Assembly: GCA_013368315.1 (NCBI GenBank) | Contig: JAACJM010000034.1 | Location: 434,001 to 498,000 of the forward strand | Origin: Tetrapyrgos nigripes | Lineage: Eukaryota > Basidiomycota > Agaricomycetes > Agaricales > Campanellaceae | Direction: 5' to 3' | Length of the DNA stretch: 64,000 bases | In this document: in pieces, positions 10,965 through 22,523 of the stretch | Layout of the letters: every line of letters begins with the position of its first letter | How positions within the stretch are numbered: position 1 is the stretch's first letter | The notes under the pieces: generated by a model | Seen by the model: only the letters and a program-made list of their open reading frames with translations | Database searches by the model: none | Told to the model about the DNA's origin: nothing | Program-made: the position numbers and the translations under genes

Positions 10965-12187
10965 TTAGGGGCAGAAGGTGAGGGTAAAGTCGGCGTTCTT
11001 TGCAGAGTCGCAAGTCCACAAGGCGGTGCCGCTAGATTCGTCGTAAGCGTAAACGTAGGAGTTGGGGCATGCGCTCTCTGTGGGATATTGGTAAGTGACG
11101 AGCATTCAAACACGAGAAGAAAGAAACTGACTGAAGTAGTCGTAGTGTGCCACGCCGCTTGCAGGGCAAGTATCGGGGGTGCTGTGGCTGCCACTGCAGC
11201 AGTTGCCAGAGTCGGCTGTAGGTTATGTGGTGAGTCTTTTCATCGCCGAAATCTGGTTGGGGACTAACCTTGGTTGCCATCAAGGTTGGCAAAGCAAGCA
11301 CTCTTGCATCCGGCGTTACCGTTGGGGCCAGCGAGAGCGAGTTCACCGGGGCCTAGTAGGTTGTTCGGCATCAGCAATTACATTCGAAAAGCGAGAGTGG
11401 ACATACAGCCAGGGTTCAAATCAGCGGGGCAGCTTGCCTCAGGGCAACCAACGTTGTTGGTAATAGCCATCGGAACGTTGAAACCATCGACGAGGGAAAC
11501 TATTCAGGAGAAAAAAAGTTGGATAGATGAGCAAATGGATACGAGGAGGCTCCAAGAAAGCTGCCTACCATCGTAGAAATCCTGGTTTTGGTCACCAGAC
11601 AAAGTCCACTCGGCGAGAGATACTGGTGGAACACCCTAGTAATATAGCCGTGAGCTGAAGCTCAGAAAAGGCTTAATGCAGGCACGTACTGTTCCAGTGC
11701 TAACGTCGCAAACCAAGCCACCATTGCAGCCGCCAGTAACACATGAAGTGGGACCTGGGTTGGTGGAGAAGTCGCAGTTCGTCCTTGCCTGTGAAGAAGA
11801 ACATTTGAGTCAACATCGGGGAGACATCGCAGTACTTCGAATATACATACCCAAATACGACCAGCTTTCCAGTCGTTGGGAACATTGAAACTGACGCTAG
11901 TGCCAGCGGGAGCTTCCCAGCTGTAAACCGCAGTTCAGCAAATGTGTGCTAAAAACAATTGACCGAGAAGTTGCATACCCATTAGGTTGGTCGGGAACGG
12001 AAGTTCCAACGTTGAGGTCAGTGAACATCTATGGACAGTCAGTTAATAGCATGAAGACGAGCACAGTTCCAAGAAGACTTACAGCAGGCCAAACGGTGAA
12101 CGCGCAGTTATTCTTCACAGTCCATGTACGGGCACTGGCGGAGGATACCACAGCGGCAAGAGAGACAACGGAGAGAAGACCCTTCAT
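10965..12187 (-). CDS. thaumatin-like secreted protein
   Basis: Begins MKGLLSVVSLAAVVSSASAR, a clear signal peptide, then TWTVKNNCAFTVWPA, the canonical thaumatin opening. Exons then give WEAPAGTSVSFNVPNDWKAG, RIWARTNCDF, TGGCNGGLVCDVSTGGVPP, SLAEWTLSG, QDFYDVSLVDGFNVPM, CPADLNPGPGELAL, NCCSGSH, CPNSYVYAYDE and TLTFCP*, the standard thaumatin order. About fifteen or sixteen cysteines are present, matching the eight disulfides of the family. The DFYDVSLVDGFN segment carries the acidic cleft residues associated with beta-1,3-glucan binding or hydrolysis in fungal members. Interrupted by seven or so short introns. Likely acts on or protects the cell wall during morphogenesis or defence. Confidence 0.92.
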
Positions 12188-12275
12188 GATGGTGCTAATT
12201 GTGAGTGTAGTATGTGAGTGAGTGCGGAAGATGGAATGTGAGGAAGTGAGGAACGTCTTGCCTTGAAAACACCTC

Positions 12276-12283
12276 TATTTATA
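12276..12283 (-). promoter_or_regulatory. TATA box of the thaumatin-like gene
   Basis: Reads TATAAATA on the minus strand, about 90 bp upstream of the ATG at 12187; a plausible core promoter for a strongly expressed secreted protein. Confidence 0.55.
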
Positions 12284-13681
12284 TGCCAGAGCTCAATAGT
12301 TAACGCATTTGCCCAATGTAGGATAAAAATGCGACTGGGTGGTTGTGGAGCCTATTCACGAAATTCACGAGGATATGAGAACAAATTCTGAATTAGACCA
12401 GAAATGATCAACGAGGTGGTAGTCATAGGATGGCAACGAAGATCCATTCGGAACTTCGGCATTGGACAGAATATGCAATGCACCATTCTTCTCCTTGTCA
12501 CGAATTTTGAGTCTTTGTACACGACTTGGCACGCATGTCTGCCAATCTGGCCAGGCTAGACGGAGAGAGAAATATCATATCCAGAAGGTGGCATCGAGAC
12601 GTACTCCAGGCGAACGTACCGTTGTCACGAACGGAGTCTTTACTACACAGTCGGACGCGCGTACTATTAGTATGATCTATAGACTATCAAGCAGATGCTT
12701 GATTGGACTCGGGTCGGACCCATGTGCTTGGATTCGATGCATGAAGCTGCTGCGGAGATGCATTGACAATCGCTGTGTTTTTTTATAATGAAAAGTTAGC
12801 GTCACCATCATTAGTATCATCAGGTGAATGTGTAACAAATGGATATCAACCTCGAACTCGACGAATGACCAAGGTAATAGACTCTTCCTCGTGCGCGAAG
12901 TCTTGCGGACCGATAAGTACGTGAGGCACGTAGCATTTATACATGCCATACGGTCTTGGCTGCCAATTCCTGGGTGGCAGAGTATTTGAAGCTGCTTGTG
13001 TTTCATGCTCTAGTGGAGAAAGATTCCGAATGGAGGCCTGATGTATCATATCAGTCGCGATCGGAGGACTTTGCTGGAATTGAACTCACAGATAATCTCA
13101 TGATCAAACTCGCTTCGACTCAGAATTCAAGGAGAAAGCGCGCTTATTTGTACCGCCTCGCTAACTTTTCGTTCTGATCATTAAAAGAATACTCAGCTGA
13201 TGGTCTATGACCACAGGTATAGACTGAAGCGACTGCTGGAACATCAGTATGCACCAGTACTGATATGGAGACTTACTTCTGTCCCATTCTATATATTGCC
13301 CGGAAGAATTACCTATCGAATACCATATAGAAAGAGTGAGCTGAAATCCGTGCACGCTGCGCTGAACAGGTAATCACTATACTCACTAGCACAAGTTGCT
13401 TGCTCTTCAAGTTTACTCTGGGCTGATTTTGCTCCGCCCGCCGCCACTACATCTGTGTTTCTGTAAAGAAGATATAATCCAGCTGACCGTCAGTCCAGCA
13501 ATCAGGTCAAAAAACGTTCGTAATTAGGATATGGTCTCCGTGCACGCATGCATCATGCATGAATTTGAACATGAAACGAGGCTAAGAGCCCAAATATCAG
13601 TCAGTAGTGGATGTACATATGTACGGCCGTGACTCGGACTCGATGTATACCAAATGGCTAAGTTGCTATGGTACTTCTTGA
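12284..13681. other. gene-poor stretch
   Basis: About 1.4 kb with only short open frames lacking recognisable protein features. Nothing convincing beyond the upstream region of the thaumatin gene at its left end. Confidence 0.5.
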
Positions 13682-13998
13682 CTAGAAGTGCGAGTTGGCC
13701 GTCCCGTACATGACAAAACGCTCGTGGTCGACGTGATCCGCGTGGGCGCAGGCAGCAGCATAAGCAAGGGAGCTGGTGACGAGGTATCGGACTCCGTCAA
13801 TTGTGCCTGAAGTAAACGCGAAGAAATGATTTCTTGGAGGGGGTAACGAGGGTAACTTGCGGTATGAATCAGGTAGTTATCGTAACGTCGAAAGGAATAG
13901 GACCCGTAGGGAGGAATACAATGTAACGCAACCTTGGAGGGATGGGATATGAGCAACATTTGAACATTTGGTGTGTCTACAACAACCAACTCTACGTA
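13682..13998 (-). CDS. possible 3' exons of an unidentified small gene
   Basis: A minus-strand frame encodes GTIDGVRYLVTSSLAYAAAC followed by AHADHVDHERFVMYGTANSHF and a TAG at 13682-13684. It is preceded by a good acceptor (ttacttcag at about 13807-13815). Upstream a second open stretch reads VYVELVVVDTPNVQMLLISH. Composition looks like coding sequence rather than noise, but I cannot find a start codon or signal peptide and do not recognise the family. It could be a small secreted protein or a gene remnant. Confidence 0.3.
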
Positions 13999-14350
13999 TA
14001 CACCTGAAAGACGGCGAGTTCGTTTGAGTGACCAAAGAGTATACAGTCACTTGATACACATACCTAGTATTTTTCCGCACGTATCATCCTCAATTCTTAA
14101 CCCGAGCTCGCAATTATAGCAACAGCTTTTGCTGAACAGTGAAGGAGCCTAAAGCATCATGACGGTTGAGGGAGAGAATTTTTCACGGTCCGCCAATGAC
14201 TAATATGGTTTGTGGACCGGTATGCCAAGTCCCATGGTACCACCAGTGAGTTCAGAAGACACACAGTAAGGTCTAAGTTAGAGCACCACCCCCAAAATAT
14301 GGTACAAAGTAATAATGACCCTTCTGTTAACGTAGCAAGCTTCCTCGTAA

Positions 14351-15771
14351 TCAATATAAGGAACAAATTCCCTCCCATACGCAATCTCTCCATGCGGTAT
14401 ACATCAAAACCACGAAATTGTTCCCTTCGGGACTACCAGCGGTATACGGAACCGTATCGAACCAATTCAAAGGATTAACAGCAGGAGTCGCCGTGCCATT
14501 GGCAGTAATATGTCCTCCCAAACTAATTGTATGCCTCCTGTCCTCAGCCCACTCCAAATACCTTGAACCGTCTTCGCCGTATAGGAAGACATCCGGACGC
14601 AGAATAACCATCCTATAAATCACACTCGCTCTAAGTGTAGACCCAGAAACCTCCCCATATCCATGCCCACTCTCCAAAGTCACGTTGAGATAGTTTCTCA
14701 ACAACCCATTATCCAAAGGAGAAGAAAGCGCTCCGTCGAGGATTTCCTTGATATAGCTGGTCAAGGAGTCGATGGCATCGGCTTTGGGATGGGATGAAGA
14801 ACAGTGGTAGCCGCAATCCATGTAGAAAAGAGACCTGGGCGCCTTAATGACCGTAGCCAGGCTGCGAGCCATGCCAGCAACGGCCCACGCATTGCCAGTA
14901 GACCAAAGACCGGGGTCAGGCTTCTGAGGGCCGATAATGTGACGCCAAATACCGTATTGAGGGTCTGAGTACGGTAAAGTCTTGTTGAGGGTCTGTCCGA
15001 GTTGTACAACTTCGCGATACAACCGGTATTGCTCTACGGCCTGCATCAGAAGGGAGAGGTTCCATGTCGAAACAGCATAGTAAGCAAGGAACGGTGGTGC
15101 CATGTATAGGAAATCGGCCCTAGGAATCAAAGAAAACAAAGAAAGTCAATGTCATGGTTTAAGACGTTTAAAAGTAGACTCACCAAAGCTCAGCTACAGC
15201 AACCCTATGGCTTATGGCACCATTGGCCCATCTCGGCGCGCCATTAATCAAATATTCCATTGTCCTCTTTGCCCCGTCTGCATAACTCTCATTCGACCCA
15301 CCCAACAATACCGCAAAAACACCCAGACTCGCAGGGTCCCCAACTGCTCCATCTCCATCCACGAGGACGTTTGCACCTGTCCCGTTGAGAGTGATTTTCG
15401 ATTTAGCGTATGCGAGAGCAGGAACATCGTCTGGAGACCAGCTGCTTCTTCAAAAGGAGAAGAACTATAGATGGATAGAGAAGGGTCATAAAGCTCCAAG
15501 AGAGCTTCTGCATGAAGCTGTCCCGAATTCCCAAGAGTGAGAGGGAAGGTCTCGAGCGAGCGCCGTGACTTTCTGAATGTCAAATCCGGGATCGAAAGTC
15601 CTCTGGCCAAGCGAAGGTGAGTGGCAGGCTAGAAAAGGCTACCAAAAGAGAAAAGTGTCGGGGGTGCATATCCTAGCGGTGAGGAGGAGGAGGAGGATGA
15701 TACAAGACGGATCCCCCAGGAACGGCAACTGCTGAAAGGACATTTGCAAATACAAATGATATGGAATACAT
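14351..15771 (-). pseudogene. six-hairpin glycosidase (GH105/GH88-like) with two compensating frameshifts
   Basis: The encoded family has an (alpha/alpha)6 barrel and is probably a hydrolase of unsaturated or substituted polysaccharide fragments. Probable start MYSISFVFANVLSAVAVPGG at 15771 (signal-peptide-like), then TFDPGFDIQKVTALARDLPS and HSWEFGTA; the next conserved block, AEALLELYDPSLSIYSSSPF, is in the +1 frame, and the original frame resumes at SPDDVPALAYAKSKI. The rest is intact: GDGAVGDPASLGVFAVLLGG, RWANGAISHRVAVAELW (intron about 15121-15183), ADFLYMAPPFLAYYAVSTWN, GPQKPDPGLWSTGNAWAVAG, TANGTATPAVNPLNWFD, YTAGSPEGNNFVVLMYTAWR. The original frame has a stop between the two shifts and no GT-AG intron bridges them. 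Either a recent pseudogene or two sequencing errors. Confidence 0.75.
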
Positions 15772-16294
15772 TCTCAGACATCCGGTGGTTTCTTGGCAGA
15801 GGTTGTTGGATAGAGAAGAGGAAGAGGTGGTCGGAAACAGGCCACCTCGCAACCTGTTTCAAACAGAAATGAAATGAAATTAACAATTGCCAGATTCGCG
15901 TGACGTAACAGTCTCATGTTGTTTGAGAGATGTGACTGTCACGCCTCCTTCATCCAACTTGCGTCTTTGGTCTACTTGCAATCTAAACCGGAGCTCTCTA
16001 TCGTCTCTGGAAGAATACGCTGGAGTATCAGATATATCGCTGAGGTAGACCACAAAGAAGAACTGTCTTTCAAAACTGTGCGTAACATACGGTACATCAT
16101 TTGGAATAATAGTTGAATTTTAAATCATTTTGCTGCGCTAGGAAGGGATACAGGAGGAGGAGTCTATTACCCGGGATAGGACCAAGAACTACAGACGAGG
16201 ATAACCGCAAGATCGTAGCGTCCGGGCACATCTGGGTAAGCTGGGTGACTATCAACTGAAACAGTGCCGGTGTCTTGGTAGCTCAAGCTACCCA
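15772..16294. other. intergenic upstream of six-hairpin glycosidase gene
   Basis: No gene seen. Holds the promoter of the glycosidase, the motif aggaggaggagtctatta at 16152-16169 that recurs at 36711-36728, and a small perfect palindrome ggtagctcaagctacc just before the large inverted repeat. Confidence 0.5.
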
Positions 16295-16434
16295 CACACC
16301 CAGAGCCAACCAATATTCCGAAGCCGAAAGTTAGTTAGGAAATTTATCGGAAGCCTATCCGAGCCAATCGGATCGCTTCCGATAAATTTCCTAACTAACT
16401 TTCGGCCTCGGGATATTGGTTGGCTCTGGGTGTG
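16295..16434. repeat. 140-bp near-perfect palindrome (60-bp arms)
   Basis: The left arm 16295-16354 (starting cacacccagagccaacc) matches the reverse complement of the right arm 16375-16434 (ending tggctctgggtgtg) at 58 of 60 positions. The 20-base centre contains its own 6-bp stem, ATCCGA and TCGGAT around gccaa. The whole would fold into one long hairpin. No open frame inside. Likely a snap-back MITE or foldback element; a long-hairpin small-RNA precursor is an alternative. Confidence 0.9.
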
Positions 16435-18290
16435 CCATGCGATTTGACCCAGACTAGACTAACTAACTGGACACTTCAGACATCAAGCAGCGTCAGGCAG
16501 CGCAAGGCTGATCAAGGCCCTTGTATATCTATCTAGAGCCCCTCTGCTTCAAGTTTACCTTCGCGCTGCTGTCACGGTCAAGCATCAACGTCGATGTCGT
16601 CTGTCTCGTTCTGCCAGTCTTATCGATTCGATATCTGGGCATATGCTCGCACTGCTTTCTAGGCTCTCCCTTTGTAGAGCTGCGGTCGTAATTGGCTAGG
16701 TCTACTAGTAGCGCGTCGAAGTGGTGCGCTTTCATTAGCTAGACCCTGTTTGTCCTCAGTGCTCGGGCGTTGAGGTCGAGGTCATAAGTTCGTTTCAATG
16801 GACTGATGCCAAGGCTACTGGTCAAATACTTCAATGCTTTACTCTCATTCTTCCTAGACATGTACATCGCAGTCAAGTCAAAAAGCAAGTCAACGCCCTT
16901 CAATTTCTCCTTGCAAACTTCAAGTCTGCAAGTTCGTACATGCTGTTTGCTGCCACGGCTGTCGTTTGTCAGAGCCCGAGTTGGTTCTGGACCCGCAGAA
17001 GTTCTTTCGAGTCACTGAACATGCATTTAATTACGTTTGGTCAACCTGCCAACCGACACTGGTCTAGCAGTCATCTGATTGCAGCTCAAACTTTCAGTCT
17101 TCTTCTGCGGCGTGGCACGGTAAACAGTGGTAGATGAAAAGTCCTTGAAGCCCCTGAATTCTACAAAAGAACTCTAGGCCCAAAGCCGAGGCTCATAATC
17201 AGCCAATCTATGCCCTCGGTCGATTCGAGACATGACCGCAAGCAGAAGGCCACCATACATTTCTCTCGATCCCAAGTATGCCACCATTCCTCTGCGTCTT
17301 TCGACGGCTGTCTCCCACGAGATCTTAGCCGGCCCCGGGCCAGGCCTCTCAGGTACGATCATCTCAAAATTTTTATCAGCTGATGCTGACAGTGAATGTT
17401 ATGACTTCTGTGAAATTCAGTCTTGTCCTCCCGCGAATGTGGATGAAGAAGACTATGTATAGAATAGTGATGTCGGCGATAGCGTGCGTACTTACTATGC
17501 TTGAGAATCACACCCTGATCAAGTTTCAATCTTGCTCACGTTGACCTTGCTTCAACCTCGTCAACCATCCTTTATTTTAGACATCATTCTCTCTCCTTCA
17601 TTCCTCTTATAGCCTTGTCACCTGAAACGACGTCAGTGGGTGCGCCGACGGATCTCCGCAGTATGATGCAGGGATGACGGTTATGTGGAGAGGCTTCTCT
17701 AAATCGAGTTCTGCACCGGTACTTACTCTGAGCGGTTCTCCGAGATGTATGAAAGTCGAGGTCTTTTGAACTTGATAACCATTTATGAAGTCCTAGAACT
17801 TGTGCGCCCTGCTAGCTAAGTATGCCTAAACTGCGCACAGGTGAAAGCAGACTAGAAACTGAAAACCTATATCATTATGTACGTTGCATCCGGGCCATAT
17901 GCGGAACAGAAGCGAGGGTCCGATCGCAGGGTATGTAGTACTAATCTTGGCTTACTTACCTGGGGCGTGGGTGAAAATATGTCACTGGTCGTAGTGCTGG
18001 CTCCCGCTCTCGTTTCTCAACTGCTATGTCCCACTCTGTCCGCTAAACCCAAAACTTTACCAAACAGACCCAAAAAGACTAGGAAATATCCTCAAAATCG
18101 GTTTTTATGACTTTATCTTATCCTCTCGAATGGGTATCGACGAATTGTGACCCCGAGACAACGAGTCTCAAGTCGATACTGCTCATACCACTGGATGGAC
18201 AGACCTCTCATGATGACTTGAACCAAAGGGTATGCTTTCTACGAGGTTAATACAGAGCTGGAAAGGCTCACAGTTGTTTAGTTGGCGAAT
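16435..18290. other. gene-poor stretch
   Basis: About 1.85 kb with scattered short frames (for example 16529-16735 minus and 17232-17462 plus) that carry no recognisable domain and no convincing splice structure. The right end should contain the promoter of the gene at 18291. Confidence 0.5.
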
Positions 18291-19248
18291 ATGGAATACA
18301 GCTGGGGATTGGAAAAGGGCGAGTTGGATCTGGTTACCTCCTTGAACACGATTAGAGGTGAGCTAACTGCGCGTGTCACCTCGTTTTCACTGACCGTATC
18401 TCCTTGTAGTCTACTCCGACATCGTCGAGAAGATTGCAGACCATTCTATCGCCCTCGTTCCTACGGAAAGCACGATGAAAACCATGCAAGACATAAGCTT
18501 GCACAACTCTAGGTGCTCCCTTAGTTCCCGTCAGCGGTACACCACAGTGAGTCATACCAGCCTGTTTCACATACTCTGACTCTCATAGCTTCAACAGCTT
18601 TCACCTCAACCTCCCGTCTTCGAATACAACCTTCTCCCTTTGACGATCACGTCCACCATTTATGTGAGACCTCCAGAGTCAAAATCGGTACAACGGTATT
18701 TTTACCCTTACGACGACCTACCCCTTTTTCATTCTACTGGCCATCCCTTCCACGTCGTGTACAACAGTATCGGCTCCGTCTTACCTGCACCGCCCAACCC
18801 TTATGTGCCAGTAGACCCATCCCTCATCCGATCAATCTCCCTCCTCTCCAACCTCTGGCAACACCCAGCTCCGGACGAATTTATGGAAGGTCCCAACTGG
18901 AGCGACTCTGCTGAGTCGGAGATCGAATTCTCGTCGTTACGTGCCCATGATGGCGGTTGCCAGAACACCAACCAAAATTCCAACCCTAATCTTAATCACG
19001 ACCAATGCGTCAAACATGGTCCTAGGAGGCACCGTTACCTGCGAAATACTGCACTCAAACGTATTGACTCGTGGAGGAAAAACGTGGACACACCGTTGGG
19101 AGGGCACTCTGACGAAGGCATTGGGGTGTTGAACTCGATGCAGTTGGGACGGTACGAGTTTGAGCCTCCGATGAGGTTTAGGATTTGTAGGGGCACGATG
19201 GCCTTGGCGATGCTGGGGGCTTCGGTGTCGTCTTCACTGTTGGCTTAA
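18291..19248 (+). CDS. hypothetical protein (three exons)
   Basis: Model join(18291..18357,18410..18546,18589..19248), 287 aa. Exon 1: MEYSWGLEKGELDLVTSLNT. Exon 2: VYSDIVEKIADHSIALVPTE through SSRQRYTT. Exon 3: LQQLSPQPPVFEYNLLPLTI, then HPFHVVYNSIGSVLPAPPNP, SLIRSISLLSNLWQHPAPDE and an Asn/His-rich middle (NTNQNSNPNLNHDQ), ending RGTMALAMLGASVSSSLLA. Phases agree at both introns. The C-terminal 20 residues are hydrophobic and could be a tail anchor. I do not recognise a family; additional 5' exons are possible. Confidence 0.5.
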
Positions 19249-20780
19249 TGTGTATGTCTCAGCGCGTGAACGATGATGAATGGTGGGCGACGGGTGATGG
19301 TTGGGCCTCTTTGGACAGTTTCGGCTGCGAGGCACGCAAAGCACGAAGTAGGACCCTGAAAGACATCCAGATGGGCTGTCGCAGGCGTCCACACATACAC
19401 CCTTCTTTGCGTTCTGACTGACCGTCCGTCCCGTGTATTTATTTATCCCTTCACCCATCCCTGCACTTCTTTTGTCAGCATCTTCGTCCCCTTAACCCAT
19501 CCATGCCATGATCCTTCTTACGCAACCCAGACCGTTGACCGTTCCTTGACCCGATTTACATACACTACTAGCATCTCAAACTTCAAAGCACTGTATAACT
19601 TCACTTTATATGCAACATTCTTCGTTTGACTTTCGCTTCGCTTCTGCTGTCTCGTCTGTCTCTTCCACATGCATTTTACATTTGTAACTGCTACTGCAAC
19701 ATCATTTGGGCTTTTTGTTGTCTTTTTTTTTTGCTTTAAACTTGTATACAGGGGGTTGTTTTTCGCGATATCTTTTCCTTTCTCTTCTCTTCATCCTTTC
19801 ATCTTTTGAACTCGTCTCGTCTTTCCAGTGCTGTCTAGTCATTGTCTGTTCCATTCTCAGAGTACAGAAGCGAACGTTTGTTTCTGCTCGTCGTTTCTCT
19901 CCCATACATACATTCCTGGCCTCCATTGCGCCCGCCGCTGTCACTCCATGCAAACTTTAAAACATATCATTGTACCACTAGTTCAACCGTCGTATACTAT
20001 GCGTACTTTCATTCGGTTATTTAGCTGGCAGTATTGGCAGCTCTCATGTACCATAACTATTACGTAGTGTCTCTTGCAGATGTTTGATGTTTGTCTACAT
20101 AACTGGCTGTGAGCATTCCTCAGCCTGCAAGCTGAAGGTGTCCTGGCCAATCATTGGGGTTATTTATGTAAGGCACATCATCGTTGTTGCGGACAACCGT
20201 CCTGCGAATTGCGATGGTGAGATGTATTGTCCTTGACTTGAGCGGATATCACTGTCCAATATCATTGACTGATATCAGGAGACAGTACTAGTAGTCAGGA
20301 GGCAGATGGTATATAGCCCGCTGAGAACAGTCGCAGATTTATATATCTTCCTGAGTCAGCTGCAGTACTAGCTAGTGCAGTGGCGTTTTCGATCTGATCC
20401 TGGAAGCCAGAAGGACGATCTGCTAAAAATAAACTCCAAGAGTGGCGCTACTGGTTGGGTGTTCGGAGTAGATGTAGGCTGTAGTGGGCTGTATAACATC
20501 TACACCCGGCATGTTCGTAGAGGACCACGCCGTGTATTATCTATCTATCTGTCTATCTGGCGCTACATGGAGAAGATAACCATTGACTGCAAGAACTCAG
20601 GCATGCAGCACAAACAAAAAGAAAAAAAAGCTACAGCATAAAGTGCAAGTAACTCAGAGTGGCGAAAATTGTACTACCTATATATCGAAAGCTCATCGGA
20701 GCTTTCTCAGACCTCGACTGCGTAATGCCTTAACAAGCGTAAGGCAAACTTGCCGGCGGCGTTCATTGATGAACCCAAGA
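19249..20780. other. intergenic between convergent genes
   Basis: About 1.5 kb, pyrimidine-rich (T tracts near 19710-19735) with a small tatc tandem repeat near 20538-20558. No supported gene; the T-rich part is a probable 3' UTR/terminator region of the gene ending at 19248. Confidence 0.5.
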
Positions 20781-22450
20781 TCAATCCTTCAAAGGCATAG
20801 AAGTCTCTGCCACCGGATAATCCGTATACCCCTTCGCCAGCTCCTCCTCACTCAAAACTCTCCCATCCCTCGGACCATACAGCCTCCCTACATCGATATC
20901 TTCATTCAAAGGAATCCCATACCGAATTCTTTTCGGAAGATCTGGATTTGCAATCCAAGCGCGTCCAAGGAACACACCATCTACTCTACCAGAAGAAATC
21001 TCTTCTGCAGCTTCTTGAGGGGTATAACTGGTGTTGACGAAGAATTTGCAGTTTCGTACGAGAGGTCTCCAGGTTTGGATAACGTCGTGGGGTGCGCCGC
21101 GCGGTTTGCCTGAAGTGAGAATGTTATGCCAGTACGTTATGGGACTCTGAATGGATGTGGGTGAAAAGCACTAACCGTCGATGAACGGCGCGAAGTACTT
21201 CTCATCGTACCTTACGAACATCATATACGAGAGATCCAGCTTGTCTGCTTGAGTGATAAAATAGGTGAATGTCTCTAAAGTATCTTCCATGGACATTCTA
21301 TCGAAAGAACGTTTAAGACACTGAACTTCAAATTGCTTTTTATTTGACCCGAACTCACCCAACATCGTTGATACCTCCTGCGGGAGTAAGTTTCATACCG
21401 ACGCGACCCGGACCAAAAACCTCTGTCACGGTTTTGAGTATCTCTAGGCCGAATCGAGTACGATTTTCGACAGAACCTCCCCATTCGTCTGTTCGCTTGT
21501 TCACAGTGTTATCGAGGAATTGGTCAATCAGAAATCCTGATCCTGCATGAACTGTGATTGAACATGAAAATGGTAATAAGTCCGTCTGAAGAGCTGACGC
21601 TGAAGATAATTCATAAGACAGTGCTCACCCTCAACCCCGTCAAATCCTGCTTCCTTCGCATTGATAGCAGCTTGCCGGAACAGCTCAATGAATTTCCTTG
21701 GGTCCTGGATCTCTGTAGGCTGAGATAGACCACTAGTGATCAGCAGGGATTGGCTTTCAGTGATAAGGCTCACCATGGAAGGTCCAGGTTCTCCTGGTAT
21801 GAAGCGAAATTTGAATCCGAGTCTTGCACGAGCCGCAATTGGAGAAGGTGCGTATACAGGCTATAGGTAATATGATTGTAAGCCACCGGCTCTGAGGAGT
21901 CAAGATCGGGTAAGAATATACCTCGCCAGAAGCAATCTGTTCAGGTGCGTCGGCGTGGTTGATCCTTCCGACTGACAGTAGAAAGTTACTTTAGCGTGCA
22001 GGTGGCGATTTATAGTGACGACATTATCAGCAAAAGGCTCACCATGGAGAATTTGTGAGTAAATACGCGCCCCTTCTTCGTGAACGGCGTTGGTGACCTT
22101 CTTCCAGGCACTGATTTGCTCTTCTGACCATATACCAGGAGTATGAGGCCAGGGAGTTCTAATACCAAAGAACGATCAGGATGATAAGCTGGCGGATTTC
22201 ATGACATTTAGGCCTACCCTTGCTGCGAAATAAGCGTTGTTTCAGTAACAATCAATCCTGCTCCTCCTTCTGCACGCTGGCGGTAATGTTCGGCTACGAG
22301 GTCGGTTGGTACATTGGTGGGTACATTGCGATCTCTCGTCAGCGCAGCCATGAAGAATCTGTTGCGAAGGGTGATTGGACCGAGCTGTAGCGGGGTGAAA
22401 AGCGCTGTTAGCTTGTTTAAGCTCTGCGACTTGCTTCCTGGAGGAGACAT
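20781..22450 (-). CDS. Old Yellow Enzyme family FMN oxidoreductase, copy 1 (atypical active site)
   Basis: FMN-dependent TIM-barrel ene-reductase family. Starts MSPPGSKSQSLNKLTALFTP at 22450. Landmarks: LGPITLRNRFFMAALTRDR, PTDLVAEHYRQRAEGGAGLI, TPWPHTPGIWSEEQISAWKK, IYSQILH, PVYAPSPIAA, then across an intron GFDGVEVHAGSGFLIDQFLD, TDEWGGSVENRTRFGLEILK, MKLTPAGG, and DGVFLGRAWIANPDLPKRIR near the C-terminus. About eight introns. The substrate-binding triad that is His-x-x-Asn-x-Tyr in yeast OYE1 reads His-Ala-Gly-Ser-Gly-Phe, so both the Asn and the proton-donating Tyr are replaced. FMN-binding regions look normal. Reductase chemistry may be altered. Paralogue at 39846-41488. Confidence 0.93.
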
Positions 22451-22514
22451 TGGAAATAGTGAGGAGTTTAGCTTGGAAGAGTGAGGTAGTTGGTACTGTA
22501 CGTCAGCAGCCTCT

Positions 22515-22523
22515 CCTTTTATA
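22515..22523 (-). promoter_or_regulatory. TATA box of Old Yellow Enzyme copy 1
   Basis: TATAAAAGG on the minus strand, 65 bp upstream of the ATG at 22450. The paralogue has the same TATAAAAG at a similar distance. Confidence 0.6.
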
